Source of the DNA: Sesamum alatum
Taxonomy: Eukaryota; Streptophyta; Magnoliopsida; Lamiales; Pedaliaceae
Direction of reading: 5' to 3'
Assembly: GCA_034509735.1 (NCBI GenBank)
Contig: JACGWO010000001.1
Location: 33,669,966-33,733,965, forward strand
DNA length: 64,000 nt
Of this stretch, positions 33,933 to 45,219 are shown piece after piece; the first letter of the stretch is position 1, and every line of letters begins with the position of its first letter. The notes below the pieces were generated by a model that was not told the origin of the DNA, did not search any database, and saw only the letters and a program-made list of their open reading frames with translations. A program made the position numbers and the translations under genes.

Positions 33933-35951
33933 TGTTAGAATGGGTGACCATGTAAGCCAATTTTGGCAGGAATATGTAACCTATGTCTAGACAATTCTTT
34001 GGTATTTGATAAAATATTTATGAATAAAGAAGTGAAAATTCATATGGCAATACTTTGTTTACGTTCACTTATCTGCATTTACATTTCTGTTCACTACGCA
34101 AACAAAGCCCACGGACTGAGATACGATTTCGGGGACTGGGACTACGCTTGGAGGTAGGTCCATAAAATCAGTTTTTACCGAATCAGTCCGGAAATCTCCA
34201 AGTCAAGGAATCCCGAAAATAGGTACCGGGATTCCCTTTGAGACTTGCACTAAGCATCTGCTGTCGTATTTCATCGACAGGTGACGAAGGTCGTCTAAGC
34301 AGTATTAGTGGGTCAGCGTGCTAGGAAGCAGCTGACTGAGGTGACTCGCGGGAACCGTCTTACGGATGGCCTTGAGTATGGTCAGCAAGGTATGACGAGT
34401 ATTCCCGGTTCCAACGGTACAGGCCAAGTCCTTTGACTTGAGGAACTGCTGAGTTTACCGTGCATCAGGTCTGTATCTTAGATATGGTGAGAGATTGCCA
34501 AAATACTCTTGAGTAGTCATAAGCCATGTCTAGTGCAGCTCGGGTGCACAAAGTGACAGTAGTTTCCAAGAAAGGATCTGTCTCCTGTCAAAAGGTGTTG
34601 ACAGTTGAGTCTCATATATGCTCTGTGTCTTGTCCCTGAAATCTGTGGCCACAGTGACTGAACAGAAGGGAAAAGGTTTCCCTTGCGGCGTTTGGTGACG
34701 ACAGACCAACACTTAGGTCCAAAATGGGTACCTGCATTTTCCGTGCCCTAGACCCTAAGTGATGAGACCGAAGACAGAAGGACAAGTGTACTATTAGAGC
34801 CTAAATGTTCATCCCCAAATATTTCACCTAGTCTCTAGTGCCATGGACCGTTGCTAGATGGCCACCCATGGTAACGGACGGATTCTAGGAATCCGACCAA
34901 GTCTAGCTGAATGGTGAACCTAAAGAGTCACACACTATCCACACACACACACTTAGTATTTAATTTAGAATTAAATATTGGAGTAAAGGAATGATTAAAT
35001 TAGATTTAATCGGGTCCTATATTTTCTTGGAGAAATTAATTCCTTCTATTTGATAAAGGGAATTAAATTAATAAATAGGATTTATTAAAAGGGTTGATTT
35101 AATGGGCTTAGAATAAATTATAATATTTATTTATTATATTATATTTATTCTTTTAGCCTTTTGGAATATTTAATAGGATTTAAATATTCCATTAAATTAA
35201 AATCAACGGTTGAGATGGAAAGAGGAGATGGAAGGCTAGGATTCGTTTGACTAGGTCAAACACTAGTTTGACTAGGACTTTGACTAGGTCAAAATCCTAG
35301 TCAAATTAGGTTACTTGGTGTTTGAGTTTAAAGAGGATTAAACTCTTCCTCTATATAAACCCCTAGTTTCCAACATTTAAGAGATTTGATGATTCTTGAA
35401 AAACACACACAACACACACTCTCCCTCTCCTACCTCTCGTCCGCCCCCTCTCTCTTTCTCTAGCAAGAAAATAGTTTTTTTCCTTAGTTCTTTTTGTTCT
35501 TGGAACATTAAGAACTTAGACGAACCAATACCGTTAATTGATAACGAGTTATTGCTTCGTCCACTCCAAAAATAATACTTGTTCGTTGCTAGCACGACGT
35601 GCAAGATACGTGGGTGGATCGTGTGTCACGATTTGGAGGATCTCAAGAACGAGGTCTTGGTGCAAAACGGGGAACAACGCGAGTACTAGTTGAAGACGAA
35701 AACGACAACGGGTAGGTCTCGTTTAAGATTTTCGTCTCTCTTTATTTTTCAACTCTATGGCCTCCATGATTTATTTAATTGTTTTATGATCATGAGATAC
35801 ACCGAACGCCCGGGAACCTCAAGGGCACACCCCTTGAGCGTGTTCTTTAAATTAAAAGCATGCCTTTTATTTTGTAAATTTTAATATGTTTATTTTTACC
35901 GCGCTTCCGCATTCGCGCAATTCCCGGGACGATACACCGGATATCCTTTCA
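33933..35951 (+). mobile_element. 3' LTR of B1 (2019 bp, family B)
   Basis: TGTTAGAATGGG... to ...ATATCCTTTCA, followed by TSD TGAAC. Dyad CTGTGGCCACAG at 34643-34654, TATA box 35352-35359. Confidence 0.94.
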
Positions 35952-35956
35952 TGAAC

Positions 35957-36377
35957 GAGACTTCATCACATTATAAGTGTTTTGCATGCGTAATAGCATA
36001 AATATTCTAAGCATGAATGTAAAAATACATAAAGCATATAGATTACTTAAATCATATAAAACGCATCGCATGCAAAATAATACCTAGCACGCCCCTGTAG
36101 GATGATCACAAGCCCAAACCTATGCATCCCATTGAGCCCACAGTGGATCTATGGTCAATCTAAGGGTAGGCCTACATTATTACAAGAATTTTATAACCCA
36201 TTACATGCAATTGGCCTTGTAAGTCCTCTTCATCTTCTTGGGTTCTCCATCATGGACCTACACCGGGCCTCTTCCCCATGGATCCTCCATGGGCCAACCG
36301 ATGGCATCCTCCATGGGCCACCAATGCCTTGGGCTTGTCTTCTCTTGCAACTTTTATTTACAAAAATAAGACCTCAC
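35957..36377 (-). mobile_element. Leader of element C, PBS-proximal part, cut by a family A LTR
   Basis: Continues the C leader after B1. The minus strand matches A1 about 7760-7930 and B1 about 29220-29470, including the TGGATCATCC-like and GATCCACTGTGGGCT-like words. The homology stops abruptly at 36377 (ACAAAAATAAGACCTCAC) where the family A LTR begins. The remaining leader and the PBS of C are absent from the window. Confidence 0.75.
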
Positions 36378-38607
36378 TGTTGGAATAGGTGACCAGAAAG
36401 CCAATAGGTTTGGCAATTTGTAACCTATCCGACAACTTGATGTGAATGTAATATTATTATGTGATGAATAAGATGAGTGTTCGTCACCAATGGTACCTTC
36501 TTTGTTGCGCTCATCTTACATTTGTTAAAACGGTGTTTAACTTACATCGCAACAAAGCCCACAGACCATGGATAACAACTCGTGCAGTTGGGCCACGCAT
36601 TGGATGGCGGTCATGAAACCAACTGATTAAGAGTTGGGTCTGAAACGTTCCAAGTCGAGGACCTCGAGACAGGGCATCGAGAGTCCTATTGAGACTTGCG
36701 TCAAGAGTCGTGTTCATTGGATGAGTGTCGTGTTTCATCGGCGACAGGCGTGGGACGCCTACACGATCTTGATGGGTTGGTCGACTGGGGTCGAGCCGAC
36801 TGGACTGACTCGCGGGGATCATCATATGGAAGCCTTGGAGGCTTGGTCGGTATGATTGGTTTTCCCCGGTTCCGATAGTACGGGAGTAATCCTCAGACTT
36901 GAGGGATTATGGCAGTCGCGTGCACAGGACGGTTGTATCTTGGATCTGGCGAGAGGTGATCATTCTGTAAGATGATCATTATAAGCCTTGTCCAGTGCAA
37001 TCGGAATGTGTAGCGAGGACGGTGGATTCCAAGAAGAGGATCCGTCCCCTGTCAGTATGTGACAGAGGTATCTGCTATGCACTCGGAGACACATTCATGC
37101 TGTTTGAATCTGTGGCCACAGTGGTTGGTCGAACAGGGAATGGTTTCCTGTGTCGATGCAATGAAGCATACGTGGTCTCGAGTATTAAGCATAGATGCCT
37201 AGTCAAAGGATGGGAACCGACGCCCAATTCCATACCCTAGACTAAGGCCGGGAGACGGTAGACGGAAGGATCGTACCCGTACGGAATCGGCGCCTAAATG
37301 TTCACGCCAATTCACCTAGTCTCTATTGCCATGGACCGTTGGTAGACGGCCACCCATGGTAACGTGCCCTTGTGGGACACGGGCCCAAGTCTAGCTGAGG
37401 GTGAACCTAAAGGGTCACACACAAATCACCGAGGAGGTTGAGAGATCGACTTGGAGTCAATCTCGAAGGATAAAATAAGTAATTGGATTACTTAAGGGAA
37501 AGTCCATTGGATGGACGGGCCGATATTGTATCGGGCTTTCATTTAATCGGTAAATTAGATTTTCGATTAAATATGGAAAGTTGAGATGTTGAAACGTTGG
37601 ATCTTTTAATTGGATTAAAAGTTCAACGGGAATAATTTAAGTGGACATTAAAGTGGATTTAATATTGGGTTCGTTGTAATTGGATTACGATAAAACCCGG
37701 TCCGTTAGATTATACCCGAGAGGAGAAATAATTCCTATTTTGGAATAGGAAGAAGTTGGACTTCTTCCCTTAATCAAACATGGCCGACACGCTCCTTTGG
37801 AGGAAGCAAAATCAGCCATGTTTCATGCTAGGTGGTATGTTGACTTATCTCTTTTGGAAAGAGACAAATCAACTCCAATCAAGCTCTTCCCTTTTGGTAT
37901 GATTTGATCATACCATAAATTTTGGTAGGCTTGATTGAAGAATTGATGGTGATTATTGGAATGAATCTAGACATCCTTGAATGAACCTAGACACATTCCA
38001 ATAATCACATTAATTATGTATATATATGAGATTATACAACACCAAACATAAGTGATTCATTATTCATCTTTTTCTAGGAAAAAGAGAAGAAAAAAAATCC
38101 TCTCCTCTCGATCAATTTTCGTGCTCTCTCCCTCTCTTGCACTTGTGTTCTTCACTTGATTTTGAATCAAGAAGAAGAACAAAGTAAGTTTAAGAGAACA
38201 CTAATTCATAGTGTTCTTCTCTTAAACCGATTCCTTCCTAAACCCGTTCTTTTCTAGCAAGAAGAACGTGTGTTTCTTCCGGTGTGGTGTGGATCACCTT
38301 TGGAGAATCCATACGTTTGGATTTCGTGAGCATTCCGGAGAAGGAACAACACAAGTAGCCGGGAGCATACGCTAAACAATCAAAGGTAACGGTTTATTAC
38401 GCTTTGATTGATTTCATTTATATATCTATGCCCTATGTGCTTAAAATGTATGTTTTAATATTTACACATCCTACATCGAACGCCCGGTTGAGCACCCAAG
38501 GGTACACCCCTTGGGATTCGCGTATTTTTGAATTTGATTTAAATTTACGCACTTTCTCGCTTTTCTCGCTTCCGCTCGGGCTCCCGGGCGGATCCGCTTG
38601 TCCTTCA
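36378..38607 (+). mobile_element. Family A LTR (A2) without matching flanks
   Basis: A complete family A LTR, TGTTGGAATAGG to GTCCTTCA (2230 bp), with intact termini and no internal sequence. The left five bases are CTCAC and the right five are TAGGT, so no TSD. The left flank is the leader of element C and the right flank is the middle of C's 5' LTR; the C sequence between them (rest of leader, PBS, about 1.1 kb of LTR) is gone. This fits recombination between LTRs of two separate family A insertions rather than a simple solo LTR. Dyad CTGTGGCCACAG at 37110-37121. Confidence 0.9.
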
Positions 38608-39166
38608 TAGGTGAATATGTGGCGTGACATTTAGGCTCCGAGTTACATACAGGTGCAGTCCTACTGTCGCCTATCTCCTGGCCTTAGTCTAGGGCCTGGA
38701 ATAGGATGGCGGTTCCCATCCTTGACTTAAGAACCTATGCATCAAACTGGAGATAGTTTTAACTCTATGATTGACATAGGAAACCCTTTTCCCACTCAAT
38801 CAAATGCTATGGCCATGGACTTTGAGAGTCTAAACCATCTCAGAGCGCATAGGAGATCTCGCTGTCATAATCTTTGACAGGGGATAGATGCTATCTTAGA
38901 ATCCACCGTCCTCTCTACGTACTCCAACTGCACTGAAGAAGACTTATGATGGTCATGTCATATGACAGGATCGCCTCTCGCCAGATCCAAGATATAGCCT
39001 TCGTATGTGAGCTACTGTCGTGATTACTCAAGTCCGAGGACTAATCCCGTACTATCAGAATCGGGAATACAAGTCATACCGACCAAGCCCGTGTGGCTTT
39101 CATATGACGATCCCCGCGAGTCACCTCAGTCAGCCGACACCCTTGTCAACTAACCCACTAATATTG
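38608..39166 (-). mobile_element. 5' LTR of element C, middle piece
   Basis: Matches the C 3' LTR from about 16693 to 17235 (TAGGTGAATAT... to ...CCACTAATATTG). It ends with TSD copy TATTG (39162-39166) of B2, and the LTR resumes at 49141. The dyad here is CTATGGCCATGG, one half mutated. Confidence 0.88.
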
Positions 39167-41163
39167 TGAAAGAAATCGTTGGATCCTCCCGGGAATTGCG
39201 CGAATGCGGAAGCGCGATAAGATCAAACATACGAAAAATAAAGCATGCTTTTTAATTTAAAAGAACACGCTCAAGGGATGTGCCCTTGAGGTTCCCAGGC
39301 GTTCGGTGTATCTCATGATCATAAAGCATGTAAAGAAGTCATGGAGGCCATAGAGTTGAAAATTAAAGAGGGACGAAAAAAGTAAAACGAGACCTACCCG
39401 TTGTCGTTTTCGTCTTCAACAGCTACTCGCGTTGTTCCCCGTTTTGCACCGAGATCTCGTTCTTGAGACCCTCCAAATCGTGACACACGATCCACCCACA
39501 TATCTTGCACGTCGTGCTAGCAACGAACAAGTGTATTATTTTTGGAGTGGATGAATCAAAAACACGTTATCGATTAACGGTATTGATTCATCTAAGTTCT
39601 AATGTTCCAAGAACAAAAGAACTAACAAATATTTTCTTGCTAGAGAGAGAGGGGGGCGGACGAGAGATGAGGAGAAGGGGAGAGTGTGTGTTGTGTGTGT
39701 TTTCAAGAATAATCATCCTTTAATAGTTGGAGGCTAGAGGTTTATATAGAGGAGGAGTTTAATCCTCTTTAAACTCCAACTCTAAGAACTCTAATTTGAC
39801 TAGGATTTTGACCTAGTCAAAGTCCTAGTCAAACTAGTGTTTGACCTAGTCAAACAAATCCTAGCCTTCCATCTCCCCTTTCCATCTCAACCGTTGATTT
39901 TAATTTAATGGAATATTTAAATCCCATTAAATATTCCAAAAGGCTAAAAGAATAAATATAATATAATAAATAAATATTATTATTTATTCTAAGCCCATTA
40001 AATCAACCCTTTAATAAATCCTATTTATTAATTTAATTCCCTTTATCAAATAGAAGGAATTAATTTCTCCAAGAAAATATAGGACCCGATTAAATCTAAT
40101 TTAATCATTCCTTTACTCCAATATTTAATTCCAAATTAAATACTAAGTGTGTGTATGGATAGTGTGTGACTCTTTAGGTTCACCATTCAGCTAGACTTGG
40201 TCGGATTCCTAGAATCCGCCCGTTACCATGGGTGGCCATCTACCAACGGTCCATGGCACTAGAGAATAGGTGAAATATTCGGGGATGAATATTTAGGCTC
40301 TAACAGTACACTTGTCCTTCTATCTTCGGTCTCATCACTTAGGGTCTAGGGCACGGAAAATGCAGGTACCCGTTTTGGACCTAACAGTCGGTCTGTCCTT
40401 ACTAAACGCCGCAAGGGAAACCTTTCCCTTCTGTTCAGTTACTGTGGCCACAGATTTCAGGGACAAGACACAGAGCATACATGAGACTCAACTGTCAATA
40501 CCTTTTGACAGGAGACAGATCCTTTCTTGGAAACTACTGTCACTTTGTACACCCGAGCTGCACTAGACATGGCTTATGACTACTCAAGAGTATTTTGACA
40601 ATCTCTCTCCATATCTAAGATACAGACCTGATGCACAGGTAAACTCAGCAGTTCCTCAAGTCAAAGGACTTGGCCTGTACTGTTGGAACCGGGAATACAC
40701 GTCATACCTTGCTGACCATACTCAAGGTCCTCCGTAAGATGGTTCCCGCGAGTCACCTCAATCAGCTGCTTCCTAGCATGCTGACCCACTAACACTGCTT
40801 AGACGACCTTCGTCACCCATCGATGAAATACGACAGCAGATGCTTAGTGCAAGTCTCAAAGAGAATCCCGGTACCCATCTCGGGATTCCTTGACTTGGAG
40901 ATTTCCGGACTGATTCGGTAAGACTAATTTCATGGACCTACCTCCAAGCGTAGTCCCAGTCCCCGAAATCGTTTCTCAGTCCATGGGCTTTGTTTGCGTA
41001 GTGAACAGAAATGTAAATGCAGATAAGTGAACGTAAACAAAGTATTGCCATATGAATTTTCACTTCTTTATTCATAAATATTTTTATCAAATACCAAAGA
41101 ATTGTCTAGACATAGGTTACATATTTCTGCCAAAATTGGCTTACATGGTCACCTATTCTAACA
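39167..41163 (-). mobile_element. 3' LTR of B2 (1997 bp, family B)
   Basis: TGAAAGAAATCG at 39167 to CTAACA at 41163 in the plus-strand reading, followed by the polypurine complement ATCTCCCACTTG (41164-41175). Dyad at 40442-40453; TATA box minus strand 39741-39748. Confidence 0.93.
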
Positions 41164-41179
41164 ATCTCCCACTTGACCT

Positions 41180-41697
41180 TTAAAGCCAATTGCCCATATG
41201 CTTAATCCCCATCTTCTCAAGATGTTGCGTATGAGCGCTCTGCGACATAGGCTTTGTCAGCGGGTCTGTTGTATTGTCTGCCGAGTTGACTCGGTCCATC
41301 CGGACGTCACCTCTTCCTACCATTTCTCTAAGAAGATGGTAGCGTCTAAGAATGTGTTTGGAACGGTGATGGGATCTCGGTTCCTTTGCTTGCGCTATTG
41401 CGCAGTTGTTATCAAGAAGATGACAATGGGCTCGGCAATGCTAGGCACCACACCCAACTCTTGGATGTAGTTTCTCATCCAAACCGCTTCCTTAGCAGCT
41501 TCTGAAGCTGCTATGTACTCAGCCTCTGTGGTGGAGTCAGCAATGGTTGCTTGCTTGGAACTTTTCCAAGCTACTACTCCTCCATTGAGTTTGAATACGT
41601 ACCCCGATTGAGACTTGGCATCATCGTCATCAGACTGGAAGCTAGCGTCGCTGAAGCCTTCCAGAATTAGTTCTCCATTGCCATAGACTAAGAACAT
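41180..41697 (-). pseudogene. B2 RNase H and polyprotein end, broken
   Basis: Open from 41697 to 41395 (MFLVYGNGELILEGF, DASFQSDDDDAKSQ, KQATIADSTTEAEYIAASEAAKE, VVPSIAEPIVIF), then a frame change at about 41410 within the segment that reads FCDNNGA in B1. The remaining codons down to the stop at 41180-41182 are recognisable in another frame (KPMSQS, HTQHLEKMG, HMGNWL-like). Confidence 0.87.
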
Positions 41698-41711
41698 CTC
41701 CTTAGTCCTCC

Positions 41712-42797
41712 TTAGGTACTTAAAGATGCCTTAACAGCATTCCAATGTGCTTCTCCTGCGCAGGACTGATATCTGCTTGTCACGCTCAAAGCGTACGCAA
41801 TGTCAGGCCTAGTGCAGTGGACCGCATATTGTATGCTACCTATGGCAGAAGCATAGGGGATGACCTTCATCCTTTCAAGTTCCTCATCAGTCTGTGGGGA
41901 CTGTTTCTTGGATATCTTGATCCCATGCCTCATTGGAAGGAATCCTCGTTTGGAGTTGTCCATTCGATATCTCTTTAGGACTTTCTCCATATACGAGTTT
42001 TGGGTGAGTCCTAACATCCTTTTAGATCTGTCCCTGACAATCTGGATGCCTAGGATGTAGGAGGCTTCACCCAAGTCCTTCATGGAAAACTGGATTGACA
42101 ACCATGCTTTTGTGTTTCCTAACATTCTAACGTCATTACCAATGAGCAGAATGTCATCCACATAAAGCACTAGGAACACTATCGAGCTCCCACTGACCTT
42201 CTTGTATACACAAGGGTCGGATTCGTTTTTGATGAAGTCATAACCCCGTATTACTTCATCAAAGCGAATGTTCCAACTTCGGGAGGCTTGTTTGAGGCCA
42301 TAGATGGACTTCTGAAGACGACAAACTTTCTGTTCTTCTCCAGTGACCGTGAAACCCTGCGGCTGATCCATATAGATCTCTTCTTCAACGAAACCATTGA
42401 GGAAGGCCGTTTTCACGTCCATCTGCCATATCTCATAGTCATACCATGCTGCTATGGCGAGCAGAATCCGAATGGATTTAGCCATGGCTACTGGCGAGTA
42501 GGTATCCTCAAAATCGACCCCGGGTCGTTGAGTGTATCCCTTAGCTACAAGCCTAGCCTTAAAGGTTGTGACTTCTCCATCAACGCCAAGTTTGCGCTTG
42601 TAGACCCACTTACAGCCGACTGGCTTAACACCTTTCGGTGGATCTACGAGACTCCAAACTTGGTTCTCGCTCATGGAGTCCATTTCGGCTTTCATGGCCT
42701 CAAGCCATTTCCCGGAGTCGATGTCAGACATCGCTTCTCCATATGTCTTAGGATCGTTATCCAAAAGATCGGTCGCTCCTAGAAAGCCATATCTCAC
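41712..42797 (-). pseudogene. B2 reverse transcriptase, intact over 361 codons
   Basis: Longest clean RT in the window. In order: WLEAMKAEMDSM (about 31-42), WVYKRKLG (64-71), FKARLVAKGYTQRPG (79-93), the first catalytic Asp in QMDVKTAFLNG (D127), SIYGLKQASRSW (164-175), YVDD (212-215) and QFSMKDLGEASYILGIQ. The frame then runs through the RT connection (GSIQYAVHCTRPDIAYALSV) and is lost at about 41730 in AHWNAVK. It includes the 13 codons missing from B1. RT would act with RNase H in the particle to make cDNA. Confidence 0.92.
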
Positions 42798-42959
42798 TGG
42801 AGGTCTGGACTCTCTAGTGGACCTACGGAGAACGGGAACGTCAGTGGTGACTGTGGGCGCTGATTGTATCGGAGCCGGTAGTTCAGGAACCGGGGCTGGC
42901 TGTTCCTGAGGCTGTCCTTCATGCCTAGCATGTTGGACCTCTCGACGTTGGTCAGCTCT

Positions 42960-44705
42960 TCAGCTGTCTATCCTGAATCCTCTAAGTGAGGGTTCCGCGG
43001 CCTCCTCTGATGGCTGGATTCCATCACTTGATTCCTCAAGGATCAGCTCATCAGGTTGGATATCCTCCGGGAAGCCTTGCTCCAAGAATACTGCATTTCT
43101 TGAAACAAACACCTTTTGTTCCAAGGGGTCATAAAAGTAATAACCCGCAGTTTCTTTAGGGTATCCAACGAACCTGCATAAGCTAGACCTAGATTCTAAC
43201 TTATCTCCCACTAACCTCTTGACGTATGCGGGGCTACCCCACACTTTCAAGTAGTTGTAGGATGCAGGCTTGCCGTGCCATATCTCATATGGCGTTTGGG
43301 TCAATGCACTAGTAGGCGCTAAATTCAATAATTTGGCCACCGTCTCTAGTGCATAGCCCCAAAACGATAAGGGCAACTTGGTAAAACTCATCATGGACCG
43401 AACCATGTCCAACAGGGTTCGATTCCTCCTTTGAGAGACACCATTTAACTGTGGTGTTCCTGGAGGTGTCCATTCTGATATTATACCATGTTCTTTTAGA
43501 TAATCTAGGAACTCCGTACTAAGGTATTCACCGCCTCGGTCTGACCGTAGGATTTTAATTTTACAGTTGGTTTGGTTCTCCACTTCAAGTCTGAATTCTT
43601 GAAACCTCTCAAGAGTTTCAGACTTGTACCTCATCAGGTAAACATAACCATACCGCGAATGGTCATCGGTGAAGGTTATGAAGTAGGAGAACCCACCTCG
43701 GGCCTGCGTCCTTAGTGGTCCACATACGTCTGTATGGACCAAGTCCAACAGACCTGTGGCAAGCCTGCTTTGTCCTACAAAGGGCTTCTTGGTCATTTTC
43801 CCTCTTAGACAGGACTCACAAGTTGGTAGATCACTCAAGTCCCCAACCTCTAGGTTCTTTGAGTCTACCAACCTTTTTATCCTATCTTGGGATATGTGAC
43901 CTAGCCTAGCGTGCCACAGACGTGCGTTCCCGTTATTATCTAATTTTCGTTTGTGTTGTGCATTGAGGACGAAATTCTTTTGTTGCAAGATATAGAGTCC
44001 GTTATGCAATGTACCAAGTAGATGAGCAATTCCACACCTCATCAAATAAAAGCAATTTTTATTGATTCTAAACTCATAACCACTATTGTCCAACAATGGA
44101 ATGGAAATGATGTTTTTAATCATACTGGGTACAAAATAAACTTGCTCTAAACTTATGCTAATATTATCACTAATCACTAGAGTGGCGGATCCTACTGCTT
44201 CTGCCGAGATGGCCTTGCCATTCCCAAGCTTCAGGATCATGTCCCCGCTACCCAGTTTTCTGCTTCTTTTCAACACCTGCAAGTCATTGCAAATATGAGC
44301 TCCACAGCCGGTATCTAATACCCAAGAGGCAGAACTAGTGACCATATTAACCTCAATCACATATATACCTTGGTTCGAGAAGAGTTTGGGGCACTCTCTC
44401 TTCCAATGCCCTTTCTCACAGCAGTTGATACATATGTCATATGCCTTTGACTGTTGCTTGGAGACAACCTTTCCCTTTCCTTTGCCTTTCCCCTCTTTGG
44501 CAATGGGAACACTCTTAGTGTTCGTAGCTGCTTTGACGGCCTTTCCCTTCCCTTTCTTCTTCTTCCAACGTCCGGCACCCTTGCCTTTCGTATTAGAAGT
44601 CGAAGCACCTCCAAACAATACCGAAGGCGTGGACTTCTTAGTCGTTGCCTCGTATTGCACCAACATATTGATCAACTCATGAATGCCCTTCTCAAGTGCG
44701 TTCAT
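42960..44705 (-). pseudogene. B2 nucleocapsid, protease and integrase, open over 581 codons
   Basis: Largest open frame in the window. Basic Lys/Gly tail of gag (38-80), zinc knuckle C92-C95-H100-C105 complete, aspartic protease motif with D131 (VLDTGCGAH), integrase zinc domain H265, H270, C296, C299, then the catalytic core D326 (HTDVCGP), D389 (RSDRGGEY) and Gln425 in the place of the expected Glu (35 residues after D389). This single change should abolish strand transfer. The C-terminal GYPKETAGYYFYDP segment follows, then the linker, ended by TGA at about 42960. The ATG at 44705 is internal: it follows an in-frame TAA where B1 has CAA. Confidence 0.92.
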
Positions 44706-44723
44706 GTTGTAGTTGACGATAAA

Positions 44724-45219
44724 TTAGTCAAATGAGGGTGGGAGTGACTGAAGGATCACATCTATGTATGTTTCATTATCGAGACCTGCCTTTAGGTCCT
44801 CGAGCTTTTCCACCAGGGTAAGCATTTTAACCCCGTGCTCTTGTACAGAGGATCCTTCTGTCATTTTAGTTCCAAAGAATGCCTTGGTCGCGACATACCT
44901 AGTATGCCGGTCCGGGACTGCATAGCAATCCTTAAGGCGAGCCATAACGGAAGGGACATCGTCTAGCCTTCTGAATCTCATTGGTCATCGAAGTAAGTAT
45001 GATGCTACGGACCTTCCGGTTATCCTTATGCCAAGTCTCGAACGTCTCACGTTCTTCTGGCGTGGATCCTTCCGGTAAGGTCCTAGGGAGAGGCTCGTCC
45101 ATGACGTAGCCTTGGTTCTCGTAATCTAGGACTATCATGAGATTGCGCAACCAGTAATTGTAGTTTGTTCCATTGAATTTGTTTGTCTCAAGAATGGTGG
45201 AAAGTGGGTTCTTAGACAT
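44724..45219 (-). pseudogene. B2 gag N-terminal part, broken
   Basis: Starts MSKNPLSTILETNKFNG at 45219 and reads through the gag segment WLRNLMIVLDYENQGYVMDEPLP. At about 44975 ten bases are missing compared with B1 (before the RLDDVPS segment), which shifts the frame; the frame starting near 44981 then continues with AFFGTKMTEGSSVQEHG and LQSLPPSFD. It is stopped by TAA (CAA in B1) at about 44724-44726, after which the next entry's frame resumes directly. Confidence 0.88.

Larger units (their letters stand above)
21214..35951 (+). mobile_element. Full-length defective copia retrotransposon B1, with element D inside its leader
   Basis: Plus-strand copia element bounded by LTRs 21214-23216 and 33933-35951 with a perfect TSD TGAAC (21209-21213 and 35952-35956). 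Total 14.7 kb, of which 4.7 kb is the nested element D; without it the length is about 10.0 kb, equal to B2. PBS 23218-23230, leader with a strongly GC-rich block, gag-pol 30170-33916, polypurine tract 33922-33932. The first 100 bases of the two LTRs differ at about three positions, suggesting moderate age. The target is the leader of element C. Confidence 0.95.

Noticed and set aside
36378..38607. Simple solo LTR
   Set aside because: Flanking five bases (CTCAC and TAGGT) differ, and the host sequence across the site is not contiguous, so a simple solo LTR does not explain it.
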